Source: Flavobacteria bacterium RIFCSPLOWO2_12_FULL_35_11
Lineage (GTDB): Bacteria > Bacteroidota > Bacteroidia > Flavobacteriales > Flavobacteriaceae
DNA: 64,000 bases
Direction of reading: 5' to 3'
Assembly: GCA_001800975.1 (NCBI GenBank)
Contig: MGWK01000026.1
Coordinates: 62,001 to 126,000, forward strand
Shown: positions 19,754 to 28,414 of the stretch, piece by piece
Position numbering within the stretch: the first letter of the stretch is position 1
How the letters are laid out: the number at the start of each line of letters is the position of its first letter
The notes under the pieces: generated by a model
What the model saw: the letters and a program-made list of their open reading frames with translations, nothing else
The model's database searches: none
Told to the model about the DNA's origin: nothing
Position numbers and translations under genes: made by a program

Positions 19754-20343
19754 TTCAGTAATAAATTTATTGTTTTTTCTTCTGAAAATTGCATCAATTC
19801 CTCAAAAAATTCCGTGAAATCCGATTCAAAATCCTCGTAGTGTTTTATCAAATCTTCCGTGGCCAAATCCATTTTTGAAATTCCTTTGGATCGCCTGTTC
19901 ATTCCCGCTAAAATTTTTTCAATTCCGGGAATGGAAGCGTTGCTTACCAGCCAATTATATTCAATCATATAAGGAAGAAATTTCTGGATTCTTTCCGGAA
20001 AAATCTCCTTGTTTTCCTGCAAGAATCCATAAACGTTTTCTGCATAAACCGCTAAAGGGGTATCAGAATACTGTTGCCAGTTTTTTGCCAAAAAATGATC
20101 GTAAAATATGTCGATAATTACGCCTTTGTAATGCCTGTATTGCAAATTTAAACGGCGTTTGCTTGTTTTAACAATTAAATGCGTGTCGGTATAATTGTCA
20201 ATTTCCCGATGCAATAAAATGCCTGCCTGAATCTCTTCAGGAAATTTTTTAAAGTCACTCCCTTTCACAGCATCAGCAATAAAATTGCCGATTAAGATGT
20301 TTTTGTTATTTTTTGAAAGGTATAAATGCGCCAGGAAATTCAT
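19750..20343 (-). CDS. acpH: Acyl carrier protein phosphodiesterase (AcpH/DUF479 family)
   Basis: [55 protein letters not shown]...[17 protein letters not shown]. Confidence 0.9.
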   Translation of the reverse strand: MNFLAHLYLSKNNKNILIGNFIADAVKGSDFKKFPEEIQAGILLHREIDNYTDTHLIVKTSKRRLNLQYRHYKGVIIDIFYDHFLAKNWQQYSDTPLAVYAENVYGFLQENKEIFPERIQKFLPYMIEYNWLVSNASIPGIEKILAGMNRRSKGISKMDLATEDLIKHYEDFESDFTEFFEELMQFSEEKTINLLLK

Positions 20344-20370
20344 AATTGGGATTTATAACAATAATACAAA

Positions 20371-20397
20371 AAAATCCGCTAATAGCGGATTTTTAAT
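20371..20397. terminator. Intrinsic terminator
   Basis: aaaaatccgctaatagcggattttt. Confidence 0.75.
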
Positions 20398-20408
20398 GTT
20401 TTCTATTT

Positions 20409-20463
20409 AGAAATGTGCTTAGTTATTCAACATCACCGGCATCACCAACATGGTAATAAATTA
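20409..20463 (-). pseudogene. Degraded duplicate of the dnaN 3' terminus (plus a few nt of its 3' UTR)
   Basis: Minus translation ...*FITMLVMPVMLNN* matches the native dnaN end EFITMLVMPVMLNN*; 55 nt aligned to 22429-22483 with 4 mismatches, offset 2020 bp. Confidence 0.85.
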
Positions 20464-20489
20464 AATGCCATCAATCACGTCAATTGTGG

Positions 20490-21545
20490 TTAAATTATTC
20501 TCGTTGGATCAAATTTTAGGATGAACTGATTTAACTCATAAGTTGATTCCTTATTTGTTTTTGATTTAGGTGAAACTCTCGGAATAATTTCTAATTCAAT
20601 ATTATTTAATTTAAGAGTTTTCATAACTCTGTGCATTCCAAGACCTTTCCCTTTATCAGTTAAAATAAGAGCACTCTTAGCTCTAAATTTTTTTTGACAT
20701 ATTTTATTTACTTCATAATCTTCTATCCTAAGTGATAACATTTCAAATTTCACCAAAAATAAATTATCAGAAACTTCTTTAAATATTACTTTAAAATCAG
20801 AATTCTCACAACAATATTTTACAGAATTTTCAAAAATATAAAATAAAGAAACAAACAAAATATCATAGTCAAAGTATAATCTCTTTGAGTTTGAATCAAC
20901 AAATACTTGAATTTTCTTTTTTTCAAAATCATCAATAAAAATTTGAAGGATTGAAAGAATGGCCTCTTTAATAGAATATTCAATTTTTTGAACACTTGGA
21001 TTGAGTAATACTGTTTTTTCAAATACAGAAAACTCAACTTTCATTGCAAAATTGTATTTTATTAGTTTTAGTATTGTTTCTGCTGAAATATTAGGTTTGG
21101 TTGAGATTATTTCTTTTACGGTGTCTTTTTGTCTATTGATATTTTGACTTAGTACATTTTGAGGAATCAAATTTTGCAAATCGAGAATGTTATAAGTATT
21201 TAGGGAAGTCAAATTATGAATTAAATCTTGAACATATTCATTTTGATTTAATGACAAATTCTTTTTGAAATCCACAATAGAATCTAATATAATAATACTC
21301 ATTTGTATTAATTCTTTAAATAATTTTGAACTATTTATATATTTTGATTCAGTAGTCAGAACGTAAATTATTCCATTTGAATTCTCTTCGAATCCACATC
21401 TTGAGTCGACATCTCTTTGATCTATAGAAACTTTCATTTTTATAGATTTTTCAGTTATCTTTGAAGTTAAGGTCTTTAATTCTTGTGGGAAATCACCAAA
21501 TATAATCTTCCCTTGATTATCAATTATTTGTTTATAAGTGCCCAT
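20490..21545 (-). CDS. Histidine-kinase-like protein (cytosolic, HATPase_c-like C-terminus)
   Basis: H-box-like YVQDLIHNLTSLNTYNI; N-box FYIFENSVKYC; G-box LTDKGKGLGMHRVMKTL; no obvious TM. Confidence 0.7.
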   Translation of the reverse strand: MGTYKQIIDNQGKIIFGDFPQELKTLTSKITEKSIKMKVSIDQRDVDSRCGFEENSNGIIYVLTTESKYINSSKLFKELIQMSIIILDSIVDFKKNLSLNQNEYVQDLIHNLTSLNTYNILDLQNLIPQNVLSQNINRQKDTVKEIISTKPNISAETILKLIKYNFAMKVEFSVFEKTVLLNPSVQKIEYSIKEAILSILQIFIDDFEKKKIQVFVDSNSKRLYFDYDILFVSLFYIFENSVKYCCENSDFKVIFKEVSDNLFLVKFEMLSLRIEDYEVNKICQKKFRAKSALILTDKGKGLGMHRVMKTLKLNNIELEIIPRVSPKSKTNKESTYELNQFILKFDPTRII

Positions 21546-21550
21546 ATTAA

Positions 21551-22234
21551 TTATGAGTATAACTCTAAACCATATTTTTCTACAAGTGATTGAAATTGAT
21601 AAAAAATTGCATTTTTTTCTAATTTATAATCACAGATATCCCAAGCTTTATGGAAAGAATAAGAGGTGTTATTTGCAGAATAAATTATTACTTTTTTATT
21701 TGGATACTTTTGTTTAAGCATTAAAGCAATATCTAATCCTTCATATTGGCAATTTAAAAGTTTTCCAACACCATTAATATCCACAAAGAAAATGTCCGTT
21801 TCTTTAATAATAGGGATGTCAATACTTTTAATATCAATAACGGATGACGTCTTTTTCCATCCACTATTTTTTAGCGCCTTGACGACACTAAATTTAGTAT
21901 CATCATCAATGAACAAAATGTGAACCTTATGTTTAATAGAGTCAATCTTAAGCGTCCTTAAATCAGCCAAATCACCATTATCAGACTTGTCTGTTTTTGA
22001 AGAGGAATTAGAATTTACTTCAATATTAATTATATTTTTTTGGCTTGTTTTTGGTTGAATAATTGAATTTATAGGATTATTACTTGTAGCTTCTTTATTC
22101 TTTTTATAATAGTTTTTGATAGCAAAGGTAAGTGATATAAGCCCAATTAATACAGCCATTATATAGTACCAGTTAACAATCCAGAAATTTGTTGCGTCAA
22201 TTTGTAATAGAATAAGATTAGGTGTCATAAGCAA
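21551..22234 (-). CDS. Membrane-anchored response-regulator receiver-like protein
   Basis: N-terminal TM (NWYYIMAVLIGLISLTFAIKNYYKK), then receiver-like VHILFIDDDTKFSVVKALKNSGW...DIFFVDINGVGKLLNCQYEGLDIALMLKQKYPNKKVIIYSA; no DNA-binding output domain. Confidence 0.7.
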   Translation of the reverse strand: MLMTPNLILLQIDATNFWIVNWYYIMAVLIGLISLTFAIKNYYKKNKEATSNNPINSIIQPKTSQKNIINIEVNSNSSSKTDKSDNGDLADLRTLKIDSIKHKVHILFIDDDTKFSVVKALKNSGWKKTSSVIDIKSIDIPIIKETDIFFVDINGVGKLLNCQYEGLDIALMLKQKYPNKKVIIYSANNTSYSFHKAWDICDYKLEKNAIFYQFQSLVEKYGLELYS

Positions 22235-22438
22235 TTGATTTTCAATATTTTATATAAATATAACAGCTAAGATATAGATATATATGGAATGAATATGATT
22301 ATTATCAAGGAATCTGGTGTTTTCTAATAAATCAGGTTTCGATTATTAATTTTATTTTATTAATTCTTAAGCTTCTACTATAAAAAAGCCATAACATATT
22401 TGTTGTGGCTTTTCAATTTTATACAGACAGAATTGTGC

Positions 22439-23557
22439 TTAATTATTCAACATCACCGGCATCACCAACATCGTGATAAATTCACCGGCCTCAATACCGT
22501 CAACCGGCGTCAAAATTCCGGCCCTGTTTGGCATCGACATTTCAATCAACACTTCATTTGAATTTAAATTGCTCAACATTTCGGTTAAAAAACGGGAGTT
22601 AAATCCAATTTGCATATCGTCGCCTTGGTAATCGCAGGCCAAACGTTCTTCCGCTTTGTTTGAATAATCAATGTCTTCCGCAGAAATATTTAATTCGGTT
22701 CCAGCCATTTTCAAACGAATTTGGTGCGTTGTTTTGCTTGAGAAAATCGATACACGTTTCACCGAGTTTAAAAATGTGCCTCTGTCAACTGTCAGTTTAT
22801 TCGGATTTTCCTTAGGAATAACAGCCTCGTAATTTGGGTATTTTCCGTCTATCAATCGGCAAACCAACACCACATTGTCAAATATAAATTTGGCGTTGGA
22901 ATCGTTATATTCTATGGTAACATCACTGTTTGATCCGGCTAAAATTCCTTTTAATAAGTTTAGCGGTTTTTTTGGCATAATGAATTCCGCAGGCTGGTTT
23001 GCGGTAACATCAGTTCTTGTATACTTCACCAATTTATGGGCATCTGTCGCCACAAAAGTAAGGTTACTTGCATTAAATTGAAAAAACACACCGCTCATCA
23101 CAGGTCTTAAATCATCGTTTCCAGCTGCAAATATTGTTTTTGAAATCGCAGTGGCCAACACTTCTCCCGGAATTGTGGTGCTGCTTGGCGACTCAAGCGT
23201 CACCGCTTTCGGGAATTCGTTGCCGTCAAAATACGCCATATCATATTTCCCGTGGCTCGAGCTAATTTCTATGGTGCTGTTTTCTTCGGTTTTGAAAGTT
23301 AAAGGCTGGTTTGGAAATGTTTTTAAAGTATCCAATAATAATCGTGCTGAAATTGCCACAGATCCTTGAGATTCAGATTCAACTTCAATAACGGTGCTCA
23401 TGATTGTTTCCAAATCCGAAGCCGATATTTTTAATTCGTTTTCTTTTAATTCGAATAAGAAATTATCTAAAATTGGCAATGTATTATTGCTATTGATAAC
23501 GCCTCCCAAAACTTGGAGTTGTTTTAATAATTGACCGCTTGATACTATGAATTTCAT
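22439..23557 (-). CDS. dnaN: DNA polymerase III subunit beta (sliding clamp)
   Basis: MKFIVSSGQLLKQLQVLGGVINSNNTLPILDNFLFEL...GEFITMLVMPVMLNN. Confidence 0.98.
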   Translation of the reverse strand: MKFIVSSGQLLKQLQVLGGVINSNNTLPILDNFLFELKENELKISASDLETIMSTVIEVESESQGSVAISARLLLDTLKTFPNQPLTFKTEENSTIEISSSHGKYDMAYFDGNEFPKAVTLESPSSTTIPGEVLATAISKTIFAAGNDDLRPVMSGVFFQFNASNLTFVATDAHKLVKYTRTDVTANQPAEFIMPKKPLNLLKGILAGSNSDVTIEYNDSNAKFIFDNVVLVCRLIDGKYPNYEAVIPKENPNKLTVDRGTFLNSVKRVSIFSSKTTHQIRLKMAGTELNISAEDIDYSNKAEERLACDYQGDDMQIGFNSRFLTEMLSNLNSNEVLIEMSMPNRAGILTPVDGIEAGEFITMLVMPVMLNN

Positions 23558-23691
23558 TTATGATTTTTTTAATGGAATAAGTTACAAATATATTCTAAAT
23601 ATGTTGTTATAAAAAGATTTTTTATCAACACGTTATCAATATAAAATATGCGTTAAATTTTAGTAGATTTTAATCCTAAAAAGATATTTTT

Positions 23692-23793
23692 GGGCGTTCC
23701 CGCTGAAAAAGCGGGCAGGCTTTCGCTACTCGCTTTTTTTGTTGCGAAAAGCAACAAAAAAAGAGCTCAAACAAACCACTCAATCCCTAACGC
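23692..23793 (-). repeat. Dispersed intergenic repeat (GCGTTAGGG ... GGGAACGCC), copy B, with strong internal hairpins
   Basis: Reverse complement GCGTTAGGGATTGAGTGG...CTTTTTTTGTTGCTTTTCGCAACAAAAAAAGCGAGTAGCGAAAGCCTGCCCGCTTTTTCAGCGGGAACGCCC. Confidence 0.75.
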
Positions 23794-23933
23794 GACTTCA
23801 ATTAATAATGAATAACGTATTACAAATAACATTTAGCATTCCAACTTTTACAAATATGTTAATACCTTCATAAAAAAAAGTGAAGTCTAAAATTTAATTT
23901 TATATTTGATTTCTGCTAAAAAATCAAAATTAA

Positions 23934-24017
23934 ATGAAACGAGCCTATCAAATTTTGACACACAATGGAATGATTAATGGCGAACAGCATCTGTTACCAC
24001 TAAAAAATAAAATTTAA
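23934..24017 (+). CDS. Candidate short leader ORF (27 aa) 4 nt upstream of the PIG-L gene
   Basis: MKRAYQILTHNGMINGEQHLLPLKNKI*; homologous element at 63898-63999. Confidence 0.45.
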   Translation: MKRAYQILTHNGMINGEQHLLPLKNKI

Positions 24018-24021
24018 ACAG

Positions 24022-26538
24022 ATGAAAAAAATAGTTTCCCTTTTATTCCTTTCACTCTTTTGCATCACCATAACTTTTGCGCAAGCGCCCAAAAAACCAA
24101 CTTCAGGAGAAATCTACGAATCCATTCAAAAACTTAACTTTTTAGGGACGGTTTTGTACATCGCAGCACATCCCGATGATGAAAATACCCGACTTATTTC
24201 TTATTTTTCAAACGATGTAAAAGCGCGTACCGCTTATTTAAGCATTACAAGAGGCGACGGCGGCCAAAATTTAATCGGACCTGAACTTGGGGAATTGCTC
24301 GGAGTTATCAGAACCCAGGAATTATTGGCGGCACGACGTATAGACGGCGGCGAACAATTTTTTACGCGCGCCAACGATTTTGGTTATTCAAAACATCCCG
24401 ATGAAACGCTAATTATGTGGAATAAAGAAGCCGTGTTAAATGATGTGGTGGCAACCATCAGAAAATTAAAACCCGATGTGATCATCAACAGATTCAATCA
24501 CAAAACTCCCGGAACCACGCACGGACATCATACTTCTTCTGCAATGTTAGGCGTTGAGGCATTTGATTTGGCTTCAGACAAAACCTACAAAACACATTTG
24601 GAAAACGATGCCGTTTGGCAGCCAAAACGATTGTTTTTTAACACATCCTGGTGGTTTTACGGAAGCGAAGAAAATTTTAATAAGGCTGATAAAACCAATT
24701 TACTGACCTTGGAAATTGGCACTTATTATGTAAGCAAAGGCCTTTCTAACAGCGAAATAGCTTCTTTGAGCAGGAGCCGACACGAATCCCAAGGTTTTGG
24801 AAGCACGGGTTCAAGAGGCACGGAAAAGGAATATTTAGAGTTTTTGAAAGGAGAATTTCCGGCAAGCAGAAATGTTTTTGATGGCATAGACACTTCCTGG
24901 AATCGCGTTGAAGGCGGAAAGGAAATCGGGAAAATTTTACAAAAAACAGAAACCGATTACAATTTTAGAAATCCGGCAGCGAGCATTCCTGGTTTAATTG
25001 AAGCCTATAAATTAATTCAGCAGTTGAAAGACGACCATTGGAAACAACTGAAATCCGAAGAAATAAAAGAAATTATTGCAGCTTGTGCCGGTTTGTATTT
25101 GGAAGTTGTTGCCAATAATGCATCAACAACCGCCAATTCAAAAAATAGTTTAAAAATTGAAGCGGTAAATAGGAGCAATGCCAATATTACGCTGGAATCG
25201 GTTGAAATTTCACCATTAAAGGCGCGACTTGATTCCGTTATTGTCTTAAAACAAAATATTGCCAATTCACTTTCTTTAGCTGTTGAAATTCCGTCGGAAA
25301 TTAAGCAAACTTCGCCATATTGGCTTCGGGAAAAAGGAAGTATCGGAATGTACCAGGTTTCCGATCAAAATTTGATTGGTTTGCCTGAAACTCCAAGAAT
25401 TATCGTAGCGAATTTTAAGGTTAATTTTAACGGGTTTACAATTCCTTTTGCCAAAAATGTGGTTTATAAATACAACGATCCCGTAAAAGGAGAAGTCTAT
25501 AAACCTTTTGAAATTTTGCCCGAAGTTTCAGCTACGTTTAACGAAAAGGCCTATATTTTTGCCAATGATGATGCGCAAAAAATTAGCGTTAAAGTAAAAG
25601 CAATCAAAGAAAATTTAAGCGGAAATTTATCCTTGGAGATCCCCGAATTTTGGACTGTTTCCCCAAAAAGTTTTTCATTCAGTTTAAAGGAAAAAGGCGA
25701 GGAGCAAAATTTTGAATTTGTGGTAAGGCCACCTTCCAAAGCATCCGAAGTATTTATCAATCCGGTGGTGCAAATTGGAAACAGCAAATACACCAACGAA
25801 TTGGTTGAAATTAATTATGATCACATTCCGTTTCAATCGGTTGTGATGCCTTCAGAAGCAAAATTGGTTCGGTTAACCATTGAGAAAAAAGGGCAAATAA
25901 TTGGCTATATTCAAGGTGCCGGCGATGCTGTTCCAACTGCTTTGCGTCAAATGGGCTATACGGTTGTTGAATTAAATGATGATGACATCACTCCTGAAAA
26001 ATTGACAAATTTTGATGCCATAGTATTGGGAATTAGGGCTTATAACACCAATGACCGGACGAAATTTTATCAAAAATTCTTGCACAGTTATGCGGAAAAT
26101 GGCGGTACTTTAATTGTGCAGTACAACACCAATTCCCGACTTAAAGTTGATGCTCCGGCGCCATTTCCTTTAAAATTATCGAACAACAGGGTTACAGAAG
26201 AAGATGCCAAAGTTCGGATGATTAATCCTGCCCATGAACTGTTGAATTTCCCCAATAAAATTTCGGATAAAGATTTTGAAGGCTGGGTTCAGGAACGTGG
26301 TTTGTATTTTCCAAGCGAATGGGATCCAAAATTTGAAGCAATTTTAGGTATGAACGATAAAAATGAAGCTGAAAGCAAAGGAAGTTTGCTGGTTGCCAAA
26401 TACGGCAAGGGGAATTTTATTTACACCGGATTGAGTTTTTTCAGGGAACTGCCGGAAGGCGTTTCAGGAGCCTATAAATTGTTCGCAAATATGCTGTCTA
26501 TAGGAAAAAATAAGACGGAAAAACCTTTAAAAAACTAA
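24022..26538 (+). CDS. PIG-L (LmbE-like) family deacetylase with C-terminal GATase1/ThuA-like region
   Basis: YIAAHPDDENTRLISYFSNDVKARTAYLSITRGDGGQNLIGPELGELLGVIRTQELLAARRIDGGEQFFTRANDFGYSK; C-terminal ALRQMGYTVVELNDDDITPEKLTNFDAIVLGIRAYN. Confidence 0.93.
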   Translation: MKKIVSLLFLSLFCITITFAQAPKKPTSGEIYESIQKLNFLGTVLYIAAHPDDENTRLISYFSNDVKARTAYLSITRGDGGQNLIGPELGELLGVIRTQELLAARRIDGGEQFFTRANDFGYSKHPDETLIMWNKEAVLNDVVATIRKLKPDVIINRFNHKTPGTTHGHHTSSAMLGVEAFDLASDKTYKTHLENDAVWQPKRLFFNTSWWFYGSEENFNKADKTNLLTLEIGTYYVSKGLSNSEIASLSRSRHESQGFGSTGSRGTEKEYLEFLKGEFPASRNVFDGIDTSWNRVEGGKEIGKILQKTETDYNFRNPAASIPGLIEAYKLIQQLKDDHWKQLKSEEIKEIIAACAGLYLEVVANNASTTANSKNSLKIEAVNRSNANITLESVEISPLKARLDSVIVLKQNIANSLSLAVEIPSEIKQTSPYWLREKGSIGMYQVSDQNLIGLPETPRIIVANFKVNFNGFTIPFAKNVVYKYNDPVKGEVYKPFEILPEVSATFNEKAYIFANDDAQKISVKVKAIKENLSGNLSLEIPEFWTVSPKSFSFSLKEKGEEQNFEFVVRPPSKASEVFINPVVQIGNSKYTNELVEINYDHIPFQSVVMPSEAKLVRLTIEKKGQIIGYIQGAGDAVPTALRQMGYTVVELNDDDITPEKLTNFDAIVLGIRAYNTNDRTKFYQKFLHSYAENGGTLIVQYNTNSRLKVDAPAPFPLKLSNNRVTEEDAKVRMINPAHELLNFPNKISDKDFEGWVQERGLYFPSEWDPKFEAILGMNDKNEAESKGSLLVAKYGKGNFIYTGLSFFRELPEGVSGAYKLFANMLSIGKNKTEKPLKN

Positions 26539-26539
26539 G

Positions 26540-26644
26540 ATGGAAAAGCAAAAATACGTCTGGAAAAAGGAATATACTTTAGTTTTACTCGCCAATGCAG
26601 TTTATATCGTGCTGTTCTATGTCATTATGAAAAACTTTTCCTGA
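26540..26644 (+). CDS. Small single-TM protein (34 aa), candidate symporter accessory protein
   Basis: MEKQKYVWKKEYTLVLLANAVYIVLFYVIMKNFS*; starts 2 nt after the PIG-L stop and ends 1 nt before the SSS start. Confidence 0.75.
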   Translation: MEKQKYVWKKEYTLVLLANAVYIVLFYVIMKNFS

Positions 26645-26645
26645 T

Positions 26646-28340
26646 ATGCAGTGGTTGGACTGGCTGGTGCTTATCGGTACCTTGGGATTTATAGTGATTT
26701 ATGGCGCATGGAAAACACAGGGAAGCAAAAACGTGACCGACTATATTAAAGGAGGAAATGAAGCGAAAGGGTGGGCGATAGCTTTATCAGTAATGGCAAC
26801 CCAAGCCAGTGCCATTACCTTTTTATCAACGCCGGGCCAGGCATTTCACAGCGGCATGGGTTTTGTGCAATTTTATTTCGGATTGCCAATAGCGATGGTT
26901 ATTATTTGTTTGGTTTTCATTCCAATTTACCACCGATTAAAGGTTTTTACCGCCTATGAATATTTGGAAACCCGATTCGATTTAAAAACCCGAACCATTG
27001 CCGCAGTTTTATTTCTGATTCAACGCGGATTGGCAGCCGGAATCACCATTTTTGCGCCAGCCATTATTTTATCGGCTGTTTTGGGCTGGGACTTAAATAC
27101 TTTGAATATCATTATTGGCGTGCTGGTGATCATTTATACGGTCACTGGTGGAACAAAAGCAGTGAACGTTACGCAAAAACAGCAAATGGCGGTCATTTTT
27201 TTCGGAATGTTTGTGGCATTTTATTTAATTGTGAGTTATTTGCCTGCAGACATATCATTTTCCAAAGCCCTGAAAATTGCCGGTGCCAGCGGTAAAATGG
27301 AGGTGCTGGATTTCTCTTTTAATTTTGAAAATCGCTATACTTTTTGGAGTGGCATTATAGGCGGAAGCTTTTTGGCGCTGTCCTATTTTGGAACAGACCA
27401 AAGTCAGGTGCAACGCTATTTGTCGGGGAAATCATTGAAAGAAATGCAACTCGGACTTATTTTTAACGGATTGTTAAAAGTGCCGATGCAATTTTTTATT
27501 TTATTGGTGGGCGTGATGGTTTTTGTTTTTTACCAATTCAACGCTTCACCCTTAAATTTCAATCCGGCTGCCGATAGCGCCGTAAAAAATTCGATTTATT
27601 CCGAAGAATATAAAGCATTGGAAAATAAACATTTAGAAATTGAAAAAAGCAAATCTGTTGCGAATTTGAACTACGGAATTTCCTTGGATAATGAAAATAA
27701 TTCAGCTCAGCTTGAAAAATCGGTACAAGAAATACAAGCCTTGAATTTGTTGGAATTGGAAAACAGGGAACAAGCCAAAGAAATCATTAAAAAAGCAGAT
27801 GATTTGGTTGAAACCAACGATAAAGATTACGTTTTTATTCATTTTATTTTGAACAATCTTCCACGTGGATTGATAGGATTGTTGCTGGCGGTAATTCTTT
27901 CTGCGGCTATGTCCAGCACAGCTTCCGAACTCAATGCTTTGGCGAGCACTACAGTTATCGATTTGTATAAAAGAAACGAAAAGACGGTAAAAAATGACCG
28001 GCATTATGTGAAAGCTTCCAAATGGTTTACGCTGCTTTGGGGAATATTGGCGATCACATTCGCCTGTTTTGCCAATTTATTCGACAATTTAATTCAGTTG
28101 GTCAATATCATCGGTTCTATTTTTTATGGAAATATTTTGGGTATATTTTTACTGGCATTTTTTGTGAAATACGTAAGAAGCAATGCGGTTTTTGTGGCGG
28201 CATTAATCACACAAATTATTGTAATTGTTGGCTATATTTATGATTGGATGCCTTATTTATGGTTGAATTTATTTGGCTGTATGTTGGTAATGGGTATTGC
28301 GATTCTGCTTCAATTTTCACCTTCAGCGGTTAAAGATTAA
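26646..28340 (+). CDS. Sodium:solute symporter (SSS family)
   Basis: DYIKGGNEAKGWAIALSVMATQASAITFLSTPGQAFHSGMGFVQFYFGLPIAM...; YFGTDQSQVQRYLSGKS; LSAAMSSTASELNALASTTVIDLYKR. Confidence 0.94.
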   Translation: MQWLDWLVLIGTLGFIVIYGAWKTQGSKNVTDYIKGGNEAKGWAIALSVMATQASAITFLSTPGQAFHSGMGFVQFYFGLPIAMVIICLVFIPIYHRLKVFTAYEYLETRFDLKTRTIAAVLFLIQRGLAAGITIFAPAIILSAVLGWDLNTLNIIIGVLVIIYTVTGGTKAVNVTQKQQMAVIFFGMFVAFYLIVSYLPADISFSKALKIAGASGKMEVLDFSFNFENRYTFWSGIIGGSFLALSYFGTDQSQVQRYLSGKSLKEMQLGLIFNGLLKVPMQFFILLVGVMVFVFYQFNASPLNFNPAADSAVKNSIYSEEYKALENKHLEIEKSKSVANLNYGISLDNENNSAQLEKSVQEIQALNLLELENREQAKEIIKKADDLVETNDKDYVFIHFILNNLPRGLIGLLLAVILSAAMSSTASELNALASTTVIDLYKRNEKTVKNDRHYVKASKWFTLLWGILAITFACFANLFDNLIQLVNIIGSIFYGNILGIFLLAFFVKYVRSNAVFVAALITQIIVIVGYIYDWMPYLWLNLFGCMLVMGIAILLQFSPSAVKD

Positions 28341-28350
28341 TTTTTTGGTT

Positions 28351-28359
28351 CCCCCCCCC
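28351..28359. repeat. C9 homopolymer tract
   Basis: ttttttggttcccccccccgatattt between the SSS symporter and the Bro-N gene. Confidence 0.9.
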
Positions 28360-28414
28360 GATATTTCTTTTAATTTTAAAATTATAGTATCTTTAAAAAA
28401 AAGTTGAGTAATTT

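Noticed and set aside
20409-22483. IS element or transposon for the dnaN-flanked cassette
   Set aside because: No transposase, no terminal inverted repeats; flanking repeat is gene-derived and 55 bp, not a short target-site duplication.
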